Assembly: GCF_008329965.1 (NCBI RefSeq)
Contig: NZ_CP036150.1
Span: 3,514,439 to 3,578,438 of the forward strand
Length of the DNA stretch: 64,000 bases
Reading direction: 5' to 3'
Origin: Oceanispirochaeta crateris
GTDB taxonomy: Bacteria; Spirochaetota; Spirochaetia; DSM-2461
The notes under the pieces are model-generated. The model saw only the letters and a program-made list of their open reading frames with translations. It was not told where the DNA came from and ran no database searches. The translations under genes and the position numbers were made by a program. Of the stretch, positions 24,582 through 34,258 are shown piece by piece (the first letter of the stretch is position 1; each line of letters starts with the position of its first letter).

Positions 24582-24960
24582 CGATCTAATATCAGGCTGT
24601 ATTTTTGGCCAGAGTTTTTTTGCACTGGTCAAATGATTCCTTCTTCAGCACTACCACTTAGTTCTATTTCCCGATCTTCTGGGATGTTTCCCTTCTGGAT
24701 TAAGAGCAAGTGCTACAGCAAGGTCCAAATCTGTGAGATGTTGTGGAAGTAGGGCAGGAACATTCGTATAAGATGCGTAAGGGGTAGAGCTTAACAGCAG
24801 GGTGTTACTATGTTTATGGAGCCTAAAATCGCTTGCTTTCTACTTTTGCATCTATCGATATTTTGAAACAGAATTCCCAGGATCAATACTTCTGAAATGA
24901 TGGAATCTATGTGCTTCTTCTCTCATTTTGATTACGTTTGTAACTACTTTAGTTCTGTTT
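24582..24960. other. 379-base gap without a recognisable gene
   Basis: The region between ssb and the DMT transporter gene holds no intact gene. A weak hairpin (GGCCAG at 24610-24615 with CTGGTC about 12 bases on) follows ssb. On the minus strand a 60-codon frame without a start codon (containing NTLLLSSTPYASY) looks faintly protein-like and may be a remnant; I could not identify it. Confidence 0.25.
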
Positions 24961-25905
24961 TCACTCTGCAATTATGGCTTTCCTGATCCGTGTCAGAAGA
25001 TTCAAATCAAGAACTGGAACAGTTAAGATGAACAAGCATGCTATGATGAGACCAATTCCATACCATGCTGTCAATGAAATTTGTTCACCAACAATAATCA
25101 CTGCGAAGAGTGTGGCTACTGCTGGTTCAAAAAGGGATAATGTCGTCGCCATGCTCGCGTTAATCTTTGAAAGACCGTAGCCAAAGAAGAGATAACCAAT
25201 AAACATGGGGATAGTTGCCATATACATGCCGACGGCTAAATTTAGCCACGAATTCAGAAAGGACTTTCCTGTAAATAAGAGAACCGGTAAGAGTATTGCT
25301 CCACCCAGGCCGAATAGTGATCCCATGGCTGCACGGCTGGCAACACCCCGTTTCATCAGCTTATGAGCAACATACGAAAAGAGGGCATAGGTAAATGCTG
25401 CAAGGACTCCTGTCAGTACACCGAATGTTTTTTTGTAATACATCATTTGAATTTCGTTAGATTGCTGACCGGACTTTGTCAGACAAAGTAATACAACCCC
25501 CAGAATTCCAATCAATGCCCCCATTTTCCACTTCATTGAAAGCTTTTTTCTGTCAATAATAGATTCGAGAAGCGCCGATATCAATGGAGCAAGTCCGATA
25601 GATATCACTGTCCCCACTGCAACACCTGCGAGCTTCATTGAGGTATAGAATGTCAGTGGATAAACTCCTATGGCAACGCTGCCTATAAGAAGCAGTCTCC
25701 ATTGTTGGACTAATACATTGCGGTAGATCGATATCAAACCTCTTGCCGAGAGGAACTGCATGATTCCACCAATTCCCATAGCCGCTGCTCCTATGGCTAT
25801 AGGGTTCACATCAGGAGCAAAAGTTGCCGCAGTGCCCGTTGTCCCCCAAAGAAAGGATGCAGCCAACACTCCCATGGAACCACAAAAGACCTCATTCCTT
25901 TTCAT
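24961..25905 (-). CDS. EamA/DMT-family transporter
   Basis: 314 residues with ten membrane spans in two EamA repeats; the first starts GVLAASFLWGTTGTAATFAP and the second near residue 160. This drug/metabolite transporter family exports amino acids, metabolites or toxic compounds; the substrate is unknown. It overlaps the TetR-family gene upstream by 4 bases, which points to substrate-induced expression. Length is as usual for the family. Confidence 0.85.
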   Translation of the reverse strand: MKRNEVFCGSMGVLAASFLWGTTGTAATFAPDVNPIAIGAAAMGIGGIMQFLSARGLISIYRNVLVQQWRLLLIGSVAIGVYPLTFYTSMKLAGVAVGTVISIGLAPLISALLESIIDRKKLSMKWKMGALIGILGVVLLCLTKSGQQSNEIQMMYYKKTFGVLTGVLAAFTYALFSYVAHKLMKRGVASRAAMGSLFGLGGAILLPVLLFTGKSFLNSWLNLAVGMYMATIPMFIGYLFFGYGLSKINASMATTLSLFEPAVATLFAVIIVGEQISLTAWYGIGLIIACLFILTVPVLDLNLLTRIRKAIIAE

Positions 25906-26480
25906 AAGGTCTCCAGCATATGAGTCGCTAACTTTTTAGCATGAATTATTTTTTCACTGCTTCCTTCCAGGCCGGCTCTGGCCATTGCGCCTTCCAGAAG
26001 AAAGGATAAATGCTCGGCAATAGACTCTGATTTCTCCTGAGTCATAGAAGGATACTCGAGTAGATGCATTTGTAATATAGCTTCTACTTCGTCCTTGTGT
26101 TTCCTAACAGCCTCTCTACCTCGGGATTTCGCCGGGAGTTCCGCAGCCGCATTAAGAATGCCGCATCCCCTGAAACCCCGTTCATACTCAAACGCGGCAT
26201 GATCAAGGTACACATCAAATACAGCCAGGACACGCTCCCTCGGTATATTTGATTTTTTTAATCTATTTCTATACAAATCCAGCCATTCAGAATGTCGTTT
26301 ATTAATGTATGTTTGCACCAAGTCGTCTTTAGACGAAAAATTATTATAAAGGCTCATCTTAGCCACTTTGGCTTTTTTAATAATTGAGTCAATTCCTGTC
26401 GCTGCTATCCCATTGTTGTAAAAAAGATTTGCTGCCGCATTGAGCAGCCGTTCGCGAGCAGAAGTTTTTTGGGTCGACAC
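25902..26480 (-). CDS. TetR-family regulator of the DMT transporter
   Basis: 192 residues, GTG start. The HTH region reads NGIAATGIDSIIKKAKVAKMSLYNNFSSKDDLV. The C-terminal domain includes FRGCGILNAAAELP, common in the TetR_C_16/YcdC-like group. It is the first gene of a two-gene operon with the DMT transporter and probably represses it. An imperfect palindrome lies upstream (26506-26523). Confidence 0.85.
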   Translation of the reverse strand: MSTQKTSARERLLNAAANLFYNNGIAATGIDSIIKKAKVAKMSLYNNFSSKDDLVQTYINKRHSEWLDLYRNRLKKSNIPRERVLAVFDVYLDHAAFEYERGFRGCGILNAAAELPAKSRGREAVRKHKDEVEAILQMHLLEYPSMTQEKSESIAEHLSFLLEGAMARAGLEGSSEKIIHAKKLATHMLETL

Positions 26481-26505
26481 TCTTGGCAGCCTCTTTCTGA
26501 TTGAA

Positions 26506-26523
26506 GTATACAGATCAGTCTAC
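26506..26523. promoter_or_regulatory. Candidate TetR operator
   Basis: GTATACAGATCAGTCTAC is an imperfect 18-base palindrome around GATC (14 of 18 positions symmetric), 26 bases upstream of the TetR start codon. Confidence 0.35.
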
Positions 26524-26719
26524 CTATTGTTTGATGATTGTCAAGTCGGGTTTTAGTAACGTCTCTCTGATCAATTTATAATAAATAAGAGTCCTAATTT
26601 CTGATGTTGTCTCATATTGTTCCTCTAACCCTCAGGGGCAATTATTCATAATACTGGTCATCTTTACTATCAGAAAAAAGATGGAAAAATCGGAGATTGT
26701 TTTAGTTGACTGTTTTATT

Positions 26720-26742
26720 GTAAGCGTTAAATCTACAGGCCC
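26720..26742. repeat. Left terminal inverted repeat of the IS66 element
   Basis: Starts GTAAGCGTTAAATCTACAGG; it matches the right end in reverse complement with a single difference (T for C at position 9). Confidence 0.9.
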
Positions 26743-28293
26743 TTGAAAGCCACCTTCTTGATCGCTTCCTTGTCACATTTCCAGGGAAGCAGTGTTTCAT
26801 TATCAAAATTATCACCTTTGCCTGCGTACTGCTCGAAGATCCAGTAAAGATATCCATAAGGATTCAAGTCGTTGGCTTTTGCCGTCTCGATCAGGGAATA
26901 GAAAAGGCTGCTGGCCTTGGCCCCGGTGGGCGATCCTGAGAACAGCCAGTTTTTTCGTCCCACTACGAAGGGCTTGATAGATTGTTCTGCTGTATTGTTA
27001 TCCGGAGTCAGATAAGGAGAATCCAGGAAACGGATGATCTTGCTCCACTGTCCCAGAGTATAGGAGACAGCCTTTCCTGTAGCCGTTGAAGGGCGGACCT
27101 TTTCAGCCTTATCGTCCAGCCAGGATTTCAGGTCATCGAGAAGCGGCTGGATCTGTGTCTTTCTTTGGTTCAAGAACTCGGACTCATCCAGATCCTTATC
27201 TCTCAGTCTGCTCTCAATCCGATAGATCTCCTTGATCTTCTTAACCGCGATCTGGGCACTTCCAGCCCTTTGACGCCTTGGCATCCTCGACAAACTTCCG
27301 GCGGGCATGAGCCATACAGCCAACATGAACGATGTCGTCATTGCCATCAAGAGCAGTTTCATAGGCCTGGTAGCCATCGGTCTGAAGGTATCCCGAGAAT
27401 CCTTCCAGGAATGCCTTGGCATGCTGAGAACTTCTGGTTTCATGGTACTCGTAGATCACAAGAGGCGATTCCGGAGGACCTCCCCGTGCCAGCCACATAT
27501 AGGATTTTGAAGTATCGGGACGGTTCTCTTCTCCCATAACCTGGACCGTGGTCTCATCCATCTGAATAACCGGCCCTTCTTTGATCTTTTCTTTGAAGAT
27601 ATCCATTAGGAACTGGAGGAAGTCATATACTTTGTTTGTCCAATTTGACATATCCTGGCGGCTGATATGGGCGCCGATGCGTTCGAAACGTTTCTCTTGT
27701 CTGTAGAAGGGCAGATGATCGCAGAATTTATTCACCAGGATAAAGGCTTGAAGACCAGAAGTAACGATACTGCCAGGTAGAATGGAGGGAGGCGCCGGTG
27801 CAACCCGGAAAACAGGCTTGTCTTCGTCTCAGGAGCCTTCACAGTTCTTACAGGCGTATTTGGGACGGATATGCCGTTCCACATAGATCTGCTCGGGTAT
27901 ATGTTTCAGCCTCTCACTGATGACCTCATCTACCTTTACAAGCATATGACCGCAGCGGCAAAGCTTCTCTTCTTCGGGGATGTCATGGATGATGTCTTCA
28001 CGGGGAATACTGGGGTCTAAGGGCTTGCGACCTGCCTTGGTTCTGCGATGAGGCGGTACGGAGATCTGTTCTTTGGGGACGAGCTCTTCTACTGAAGGGG
28101 TATCTTCCTCGAACATATCTTTCTGACTGGGATCTATCTTCTCACTGGAACGGCCGAACTTTCGATGAAGAGCAAGGCGAAGCTCATCCTTAAGCTGCTC
28201 TATCTGAGCATCGCGTTTTTCAACGGTTCCAGTTAACTGTTGAATTAGCTCAAGAGCTTTCTTCGGTGACTCCTGTATCTCCGCCAAGTCCAT
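26733..28293 (-). pseudogene. tnpC: IS66 transposase TnpC, inactivated
   Basis: The N-terminal part (from 28293) has the IS66 leucine-rich helix, FGRSSEKI, and a zinc-binding domain (CRCGHML, YACKNC). A TGA at 27829-27831 interrupts the frame right after CKNCEGS, and the same frame resumes at once with the conserved AP-PSILPGSIVTSGL and KFCDHLPFYRQEKRF. Near 27265 the frame shifts, and the DDE C-terminal part with NNTAEQSIKPFVVGRKNWLFSGS continues in another frame to 26733. Two independent lesions mean no full transposase can be made. Confidence 0.85.
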
Positions 28294-28334
28294 GACGAAA
28301 TTCTATCATCTTTGAATTTCTGTGGGAAGATGGT

Positions 28335-28682
28335 TCAGGTAATCTCTTCATAACAGAGAGTCTGGTGGGCATGCCAGAAGTCGATACCATCAAGAAGCAT
28401 CTTCAACTGGTCCTGTGATATATGTCTGGCCTGCTCTTCTGTTTCAGGCCAGGGGTACTTTCCTTTCTCAAGACGCTTCTGCCAGAGACAGAAGCCATTT
28501 CGATCCCAAAAGATACACTTGATCAGCTTCCTGTCTCTACTGCAGAACAGAAACAGGTTGCCAGAACCAGGATGAAGTTCCATCTCTTCCTCTGTGATGA
28601 TGGATAGTCCGTTTACCTGCTTTCGCATATCAGTAGCACCGGGACGAACATAGATCTGGATGCTCGATAGATCAGGGATCAT
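28335..28682 (-). CDS. tnpB: IS66 Orf2-like protein TnpB
   Basis: 115 residues with the family's core: IYVRPGATDMRKQVNGLS, HPGSGNLFLFCSRDRKLIK and WDRNGFCLWQKRLEKGKYPWP. It appears intact. The protein is required for IS66 transposition but its role is unclear. It overlaps the tnpA stop by 4 bases. Confidence 0.9.
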   Translation of the reverse strand: MIPDLSSIQIYVRPGATDMRKQVNGLSIITEEEMELHPGSGNLFLFCSRDRKLIKCIFWDRNGFCLWQKRLEKGKYPWPETEEQARHISQDQLKMLLDGIDFWHAHQTLCYEEIT

Positions 28683-28987
28683 TTGAACACCTCGTTCAGA
28701 TCGGTAACCAGACGCCGCAGCATATTGGAATTGTAGTTCCCAGGAATGTGAATCTTATGACCTGAGGGATATTCGAGAGAAAACGAACCGGATTGAGTCG
28801 GTTGAATTACAACCGGAAGCTTTACCAGGCTGTCCCCTTCTGCCTTTTCAGACTCCTTACGGATTCTATACCGCCAGTAGTCGAAGGTTGAAACGGGAAA
28901 ATTATTCTGCCTACAGTACTCTGCTCTCTTTAAACCGCTCTCTTCCCATTCTTTAAATCTCTGTACCCAAATGTCTTTTGTTTCCAT
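28679..28987 (-). CDS. tnpA: IS66 Orf1-like protein TnpA
   Basis: 102 residues from the ATG at 28987, which has AAGGAG upstream; an in-frame ATG at 29017 lacks one. The WVQRFKEWEESGLKRAEYCRQNNFPVSTFDYWRYR region is the IS66 Orf1 helix-turn-helix. It appears intact. Confidence 0.85.
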   Translation of the reverse strand: METKDIWVQRFKEWEESGLKRAEYCRQNNFPVSTFDYWRYRIRKESEKAEGDSLVKLPVVIQPTQSGSFSLEYPSGHKIHIPGNYNSNMLRRLVTDLNEVFK

Positions 28988-29037
28988 GCTGTAATTCTCC
29001 TTGCGGAAATTGTGCATGGAACTTCTGAATATTCGTA

Positions 29038-29060
29038 GGGCCTGTAGATTTGACGCTTAC
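29038..29060. repeat. Right terminal inverted repeat of the IS66 element
   Basis: Reverse complement of the left repeat apart from one base; it ends GACGCTTAC at 29060. Confidence 0.9.
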
Positions 29061-29308
29061 GAAAGAACCTTAAAGAGATAAGGAAAATGGGCATCATTTT
29101 ATATGATTAGTGGATAACTGTTTTCACGAAGTGTTAAAATGGGGACTCTTTATTCGAATTAAAATTAGTACGAGCAATGCTAAGTAGGAAGTGTTGAATA
29201 AGGATTCTAATTCATCTTTCGTTAGATTAGTCTCATTTACTTCGTAAATCCAGCTTGATATCTTAAATCTTATATATGATCATGTTAATGATAGATCTCT
29301 ATTTTATT

Positions 29309-30883
29309 TCAATGCAAAGGCTTTATTATGGGGGATCGCTTCTTTTTTAAGGCATCATTACGGAAATCGCGAGGCGATTTACCAGTCAATTTCTTGAATG
29401 TACGACTGAAATGGTGCTGGTCTTGAAAACCGATAAGTAATGATATGTCTCCAATTTTCTCATCAGTCTCCTGAAGATATTCTTTTGCTTTCTCTATTCT
29501 GAGTCCAAGAAGATAACATTGGTAATTTACTCCTATTAAGTTCTTAAATTCTTTACTCAAATAACTGATATTTAAATTTTGTTTGTTACAATAATCTTGA
29601 AGTGACAGGGGATTGGTAAAATTATCATCAATATAGGCTTTAAACAGAAAGACTCTTTTTTGACGGTAATCAGTACCAAAATCTAAATTTTCTTCCAAAA
29701 CCACTTTAGAAAAAATCATTTTGATATGATCGAATAGTGATTCAACATTATTGAATTCATATACTTTCTGATCTGTTTGCAGGACACTTACATACTGTGA
29801 ATCCTGAATAGAATCTCCTAGAATAGAAAACAGTTTTTGAAAAACGCTTTCGTAGACTCCATACCCGAACCCACCATCATTAAGATCTTTCTTTATCTTC
29901 TCTAAAAACTCAATAATACGGCGTATATCACTTTGTCTGATTAAATGGGTGAGTTGTTGGGTATCTACAATCTCAAGTTTACCAGAGTTTTTTAACATTA
30001 CAATATCGTCATAGGTTATTACACGTTTCTCAGGAAATAGTATTTTATGCTTCATCATAAAGCGACTATCCTTCATTGAGTTGTAGTGCGTCAGATTAGA
30101 GCGCCCCAGTCCTATTGTGGGGGCTTCAGATGAGATCTTGGATAATTGTTGGTGAATTGTTTCAGCCAGTACTAAAATCCTTTCCTGATTCACCGATAAT
30201 TGTATTTGATCAACCAGGAAAAGAATGTGATATTCGTGTTCGGATATTTTCATTAAAAAAGAATTCTTCTGACGATTCCAATACCGGGAATTCTCGATCG
30301 AATTTGCAATTGTAATAAGAAACAGTTGTTCTTCTACTAGGGGTGCATAAATGGAGAGAGACTGGTACAACGAGTTCTGTTTTTTTGACTTCTGATCAGA
30401 TGCATGGTTTATTGTATTTTCGTTTTTGCTCTCCATCAGTATTTTCCAATTGTTTCGAGATTCAGATACAATGGTTGCAATTTCAGAATATTCTCGATTG
30501 CTCCTTTTCAGATGAATTTTAGAAATAGACCTATGAATCGCTAGTTTCAAATCATCCGAATCTATTGGTTTTAAGAGATAATCATTGACATTGAGAGATA
30601 AAGATTTTTTTGCGTAGCTGAAGTCACTGTACCCGCTAATTATTATTATTTCAGAGTCAATCTTTTGATCGGAAATCTTAGTGATCAGTTCAAACCCAAA
30701 CCTATTTCCTATTCGAATGTCACAGATTATGATATCGGGTAATTCTTCCGAAATTAACATATATGCTGAATCAATATTAGATGCATCTTTAATCCATATG
30801 AAATCTATCTGCATCTTATTTAATTTTTTTATAATACTCTTTCGAATTATCTCTTCATCATCAACAACTAAAACTTTATACAT
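29309..30883 (-). CDS. YesN-type response regulator with AraC output domain
   Basis: 524 residues. The receiver domain (1-125) has the acidic pair VVDDEE and phospho-acceptor Asp55 in IIICDIRIG; KPID carries the conserved lysine. A long middle region of about 290 residues follows, then an AraC-type HTH (about 420-515: LQDYCNKQNLNISYLSKEFKNLIGVNY and GDISLLIGFQDQHHFSRTFKKLTGKSP). It pairs with the histidine kinase 17 bases upstream. Such pairs usually control a nearby sugar transporter, here the divergent importer starting at 32888. Confidence 0.88.
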   Translation of the reverse strand: MYKVLVVDDEEIIRKSIIKKLNKMQIDFIWIKDASNIDSAYMLISEELPDIIICDIRIGNRFGFELITKISDQKIDSEIIIISGYSDFSYAKKSLSLNVNDYLLKPIDSDDLKLAIHRSISKIHLKRSNREYSEIATIVSESRNNWKILMESKNENTINHASDQKSKKQNSLYQSLSIYAPLVEEQLFLITIANSIENSRYWNRQKNSFLMKISEHEYHILFLVDQIQLSVNQERILVLAETIHQQLSKISSEAPTIGLGRSNLTHYNSMKDSRFMMKHKILFPEKRVITYDDIVMLKNSGKLEIVDTQQLTHLIRQSDIRRIIEFLEKIKKDLNDGGFGYGVYESVFQKLFSILGDSIQDSQYVSVLQTDQKVYEFNNVESLFDHIKMIFSKVVLEENLDFGTDYRQKRVFLFKAYIDDNFTNPLSLQDYCNKQNLNISYLSKEFKNLIGVNYQCYLLGLRIEKAKEYLQETDEKIGDISLLIGFQDQHHFSRTFKKLTGKSPRDFRNDALKKKRSPIIKPLH

Positions 30884-30900
30884 TCTTGTGCTCCAACCCT

Positions 30901-32655
30901 TTACAAAATATTCTTTCTGCAGGGAAGTTTTATCATTATAGTCAATCCACTAACAGCTCCTGGCTGAACTGTTATTCCATACTCTTCCCCATAGTAAATT
31001 TTTATCCGATAGTTAATGTTGCTAAGACCAATGTGGTTAAAATACATTTTATAATCATCTGATTCATCTATATTTCCCAGGTTCTTATTCATTTCATCTA
31101 TTTTATTAAATTCCATTCCGTCTCCATTATCAGTGATTGAAATGGACATATCGTTCTCATTGCTTATTACGCCTTCCACAGATATTTTTCCTTTTCTGGT
31201 GTCAGAAGGAAAAGCATGAACAAAACAATTTTCCAAGATTGGTTGAAGTATGAATTTAGGTATTGTCATGCTCTTTAGACGCTCATCGATATAGAAAGAA
31301 ATATCTACTCTATCACCAAACCGAATTCGTTCAATGACACAATATTTCTTTGCCATTTTTAATTCCTGCTCAAGGTATACAAATGTATTTGCTTTTAGAT
31401 TGTATCGAAGAAGAGATCCCAGTGACGAGGCCATTATCTGAACCTCTTCCTGGTCATGAATTTCACCATATGCTTCTATCGTTTGAAGGGAATTAAATAG
31501 GAAGTGTGGATTAATCTGCAGCTCAAGCATTTTCAATTGTGCTTCTTTTGTTAAAATCCTATTTCGATAGACTCTGTTGATCAGATCATCAATTTCTCTA
31601 GACATTTCATTAAAATGTCCAAAGACCAATTTTATATCTTCATCAAGATTTTCAAGATTTAATTCAATAGAATAATTTCCTTCTTTGACAGAACCCATCG
31701 CTGCTGTCAGTTCATTCAGTACAAACAATTTCTTTTCAAGGCGAATTCGCATCCCGTATGCTGTTGATAATAAAAGAACCAGAAGGATGACAGCATTGAG
31801 GGTCTGAACGTGTATCATATCAGAGACTAAGTATTGGTTAGGAATTTCAATGACTATTTTCCAATTCGTATATTCGGAAAATATTTCAATATAAGTAGAA
31901 TCCTTTTTCCTTCTGGGCATTTCAAGTTGATTCTTGTTAGATGTTACAAGCTCATTTTGTGAATCTATCAGAAAAATTGTACAGTCATTTTTCCTCTCGT
32001 TATTAATGATTTTAGCATTTTGCTCCAGGACCTGACGTAACTCAAAAGTATCCAGCAATACGGCTACAAAAGCCATTGGTCCATCACTATATAAATTCCT
32101 CAATGGTTGAATATAGATACAGAATGTGTTTCCTCTATCGTCTACTATTCCATGTTCATTGGGTGAGACTAATTGAAAACGACTTTGATAAACCTTATCA
32201 GGTGATTTGAGACCATCAAGTAGATTCTCTTCTGACCAAATTCGATAAGGGGATTTCAAAAGTAAATTTCCTGTACTGGAATAAAACTCAGTCGAAATAT
32301 TATCTCCCATTAAAGTGCTGAAGATAACCTGATTACTTATATCCCGTTCCAGTGCATCTCTCTCTAGAATGGAGTCTTCACCAAGCGATTGTATTCCGAC
32401 TAATGCATTCTGGATTTTAGTATTTCCAAGGATAATCTTTGCTGTTCTTTCCATAATGCGAATTTGTGCATCAATGCTTTGAGAGATAAATTCACCCGAA
32501 AGCTTCAAAGCTTCCATCTTTTGAGCTTTGGTTATTCTGAAGGCTTGAACGTAAACAAATAAGATACTGATAGAAATACTCATGAAAGCAAAAACAAGAA
32601 AAATCTTTGCAATATTGGCAGATATTGATTTGCTACGTAAATTGAGTCTTTTCAT
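30901..32655 (-). CDS. YesM-type sensor histidine kinase
   Basis: 584 residues. It has an N-terminal span (about 15-35), an extracytoplasmic sensor region to about residue 280, a second span, a HAMP-like linker, then the His_kinase domain with the phospho-acceptor in LQINPHFLFNSLQTIEAYGE and an HATPase domain (N box LENCFVHAF, G1 box ITDNGDGM). It is divergent from the binding-protein gene at 32888 and forms a two-gene operon with the YesN-type regulator. It probably senses the glycan or its loaded binding protein. Confidence 0.88.
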   Translation of the reverse strand: MKRLNLRSKSISANIAKIFLVFAFMSISISILFVYVQAFRITKAQKMEALKLSGEFISQSIDAQIRIMERTAKIILGNTKIQNALVGIQSLGEDSILERDALERDISNQVIFSTLMGDNISTEFYSSTGNLLLKSPYRIWSEENLLDGLKSPDKVYQSRFQLVSPNEHGIVDDRGNTFCIYIQPLRNLYSDGPMAFVAVLLDTFELRQVLEQNAKIINNERKNDCTIFLIDSQNELVTSNKNQLEMPRRKKDSTYIEIFSEYTNWKIVIEIPNQYLVSDMIHVQTLNAVILLVLLLSTAYGMRIRLEKKLFVLNELTAAMGSVKEGNYSIELNLENLDEDIKLVFGHFNEMSREIDDLINRVYRNRILTKEAQLKMLELQINPHFLFNSLQTIEAYGEIHDQEEVQIMASSLGSLLRYNLKANTFVYLEQELKMAKKYCVIERIRFGDRVDISFYIDERLKSMTIPKFILQPILENCFVHAFPSDTRKGKISVEGVISNENDMSISITDNGDGMEFNKIDEMNKNLGNIDESDDYKMYFNHIGLSNINYRIKIYYGEEYGITVQPGAVSGLTIMIKLPCRKNIL

Positions 32656-32829
32656 TCCACATTAATACCATACTAAATGGTGAGTTTGGAAAAAAGAATT
32701 TCTTTCAAAAAAAGTGGCAAAATAATGCACAAAAAAGAGAAAATAAAGGCATAAAAAAGTATTTTTCCAGTTTTAAGCATAATTCTTATTAAAAGTTGAC
32801 ACAAAGGTAACAAATTGAATGCATCGACT

Positions 32830-32858
32830 TTGAGCTTTTCTGCTTTACCATGTATATA
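32830..32858 (+). promoter_or_regulatory. Promoter of the first sugar ABC operon
   Basis: TTGAGC (-35) and TATATA (-10) are 17 bases apart, 30 bases before the start codon. An upstream TTGACA at about 32794 lacks a good -10. Confidence 0.4.
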
Positions 32859-32887
32859 ACAATACTTATACAATATGGAGGTAAAGT

Positions 32888-34189
32888 ATGAAAAGGAACT
32901 TAATCGTAGCTCTTGGATTATTCTTTATGATGACAGGAGTGGTCTTTTCTAATGGAACTGCAGAGTCTGGGGATGAGCAGTTAGGTGGAGAATTGACCGT
33001 ATTAACAAATGCAGAAGGAGCAACAGGTCTTGATGCTGCTATAGAGGCATACAATGAACTTTATCCAGACATAGATTTGGAAGCCACTGTTTATTCTGAT
33101 GATGCAGCCAAAAATGCTATTATTGCTGCAAAAGTTGCATCTGGTGACCTTCCCGATGTTATTCTATCAGTCATCAACAGCCTCACTGTTGATCTAGCCA
33201 AGAAAGGCTATTTGTTACCCCTTACAAATACAGGGTTTCAGGATCGTCTGTCGGATATTGAATATCCACTAGGCTGGTATAATAATGATGTCTACTGTAT
33301 TCCAATGAATCTTAGTGTTTCTGGTCTTTTTGCTAACGATGACCTTCTTAAAGAATATGGTATTGCCGACTATCCCCAATCACTGGATGAATTGGTTGCT
33401 ATCTGTGATCAATTGCAGAAAGCAGGGTTGGAAGAACCATTGTTGGTCGCAGCTAAAGAAGTTAACCCGGTAAATGCATTTGTTTATCAGTATATTTATC
33501 AGAATCTGTATGGTTCAAATCCTGATTGGTATGCTGACCTGCTCACTGGCGATGGTCGTTGGAGTGATGATGATTTTAAAGCTGTCTATTACGGTTATGG
33601 TCGTCTGAAACCATATATGAATAAAGACGCTTTAGGATTGGATGATTCTGGATCTATTAGACGTTTTGCATCAGGACAGAATGCATTTATGGTTGGCTCC
33701 AATTTTGGATCAAACATACGAATTGCTAACCCAGATCTAAACTATTCAATTATTCCTGGACCGTTTAATGAAACAAAAGAAAACTTTTTATTGACTACTG
33801 ATGCGGGACAGGGGTTCAGTATTACTGCAGATTCAGAGAATCAGGACCTTGCAATCAAATTGCTTGATTTCTTGACAACCGCTGAAGGAGCGGGAGTTTT
33901 TTCTAAAGCTATTGGAAATTTCTCATCTGTTATGGGCGTGTCAGGTTCAGTTGATCCCGCCGGTGATTATCTTCAGGGACTTCTCAGCAGTGGTTTCCCT
34001 ACTACTAGAACTATGACCAGAACATGGATTCCTGGAATTAAAGAATACATGAAGAAAGGTACTCAGGAGTGGTTTGTCGGTGGTGATGTCGATACTATTG
34101 CCGCAGGTATTGAAAAGGAGCATCAACGTTTAATGAAAGCTTCTCCTGACTTTGTCGAGTCCTTCCTCGCAGATCATAAATTCCAGTAA
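32888..34189 (+). CDS. Sugar ABC transporter substrate-binding protein (family 1)
   Basis: 433 residues, with strong GGAGG before the ATG. A signal peptide runs to about residue 21 and the mature protein begins NGTAESG, with no lipobox cysteine. The family-1 fold shows in GELTVLTNAEGATGLDAAIEAYNELYPDIDLEATVY and later FASGQNAFMVGSNFG. It belongs to the oligosaccharide-binding (UgpB/MalE-like) group; ligand unknown. It heads an operon with two permeases, and probably the GHL6-like glycosidase and dehydrogenase. Confidence 0.88.
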   Translation: MKRNLIVALGLFFMMTGVVFSNGTAESGDEQLGGELTVLTNAEGATGLDAAIEAYNELYPDIDLEATVYSDDAAKNAIIAAKVASGDLPDVILSVINSLTVDLAKKGYLLPLTNTGFQDRLSDIEYPLGWYNNDVYCIPMNLSVSGLFANDDLLKEYGIADYPQSLDELVAICDQLQKAGLEEPLLVAAKEVNPVNAFVYQYIYQNLYGSNPDWYADLLTGDGRWSDDDFKAVYYGYGRLKPYMNKDALGLDDSGSIRRFASGQNAFMVGSNFGSNIRIANPDLNYSIIPGPFNETKENFLLTTDAGQGFSITADSENQDLAIKLLDFLTTAEGAGVFSKAIGNFSSVMGVSGSVDPAGDYLQGLLSSGFPTTRTMTRTWIPGIKEYMKKGTQEWFVGGDVDTIAAGIEKEHQRLMKASPDFVESFLADHKFQ

Positions 34190-34200
34190 TATATTATTAG

Positions 34201-34238
34201 GCCGATTTTCAGACCTCAATTATGGTTTGGAAACCGGC
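34201..34238 (+). other. Intercistronic stem-loop after the binding-protein gene
   Basis: Arms at 34201-34215 (GCCGATTTTCAGACC) and 34224-34238 (GGTTTGGAAACCGGC) pair over 15 positions with a few mismatches or G-U pairs and an 8-base loop. There is no U-tract. Confidence 0.4.
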
Positions 34239-34258
34239 TTTCATGAAAGAGATAAGAT

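Larger units (their letters stand above)
26720..29060 (-). mobile_element. Degenerate IS66-family insertion sequence (2,341 bp)
   Basis: Terminal inverted repeats at 26720-26742 and 29038-29060 match at 22 of 23 positions, each starting GTAAGCG as in IS66 elements. Inside are the three standard genes tnpA, tnpB and tnpC on the minus strand. tnpC is broken by an in-frame stop and a frameshift. IS66 elements usually make an 8-base target duplication, but the flanks here differ (GTTTTATT on the left, GAAAGAAC on the right). That suggests decay, or recombination between two copies. Confidence 0.9.

Noticed and set aside
24650-24850. Minus-strand 60-codon frame in the ssb-DMT gap
   Set aside because: No start codon, no recognised motif and stop codons on both sides; noted only as a possible remnant.
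27829-27831. In-frame TGA in tnpC as a selenocysteine codon
   Set aside because: It follows a structural zinc-finger cysteine pair, not a redox site, and a separate frameshift further along shows the gene is simply broken.
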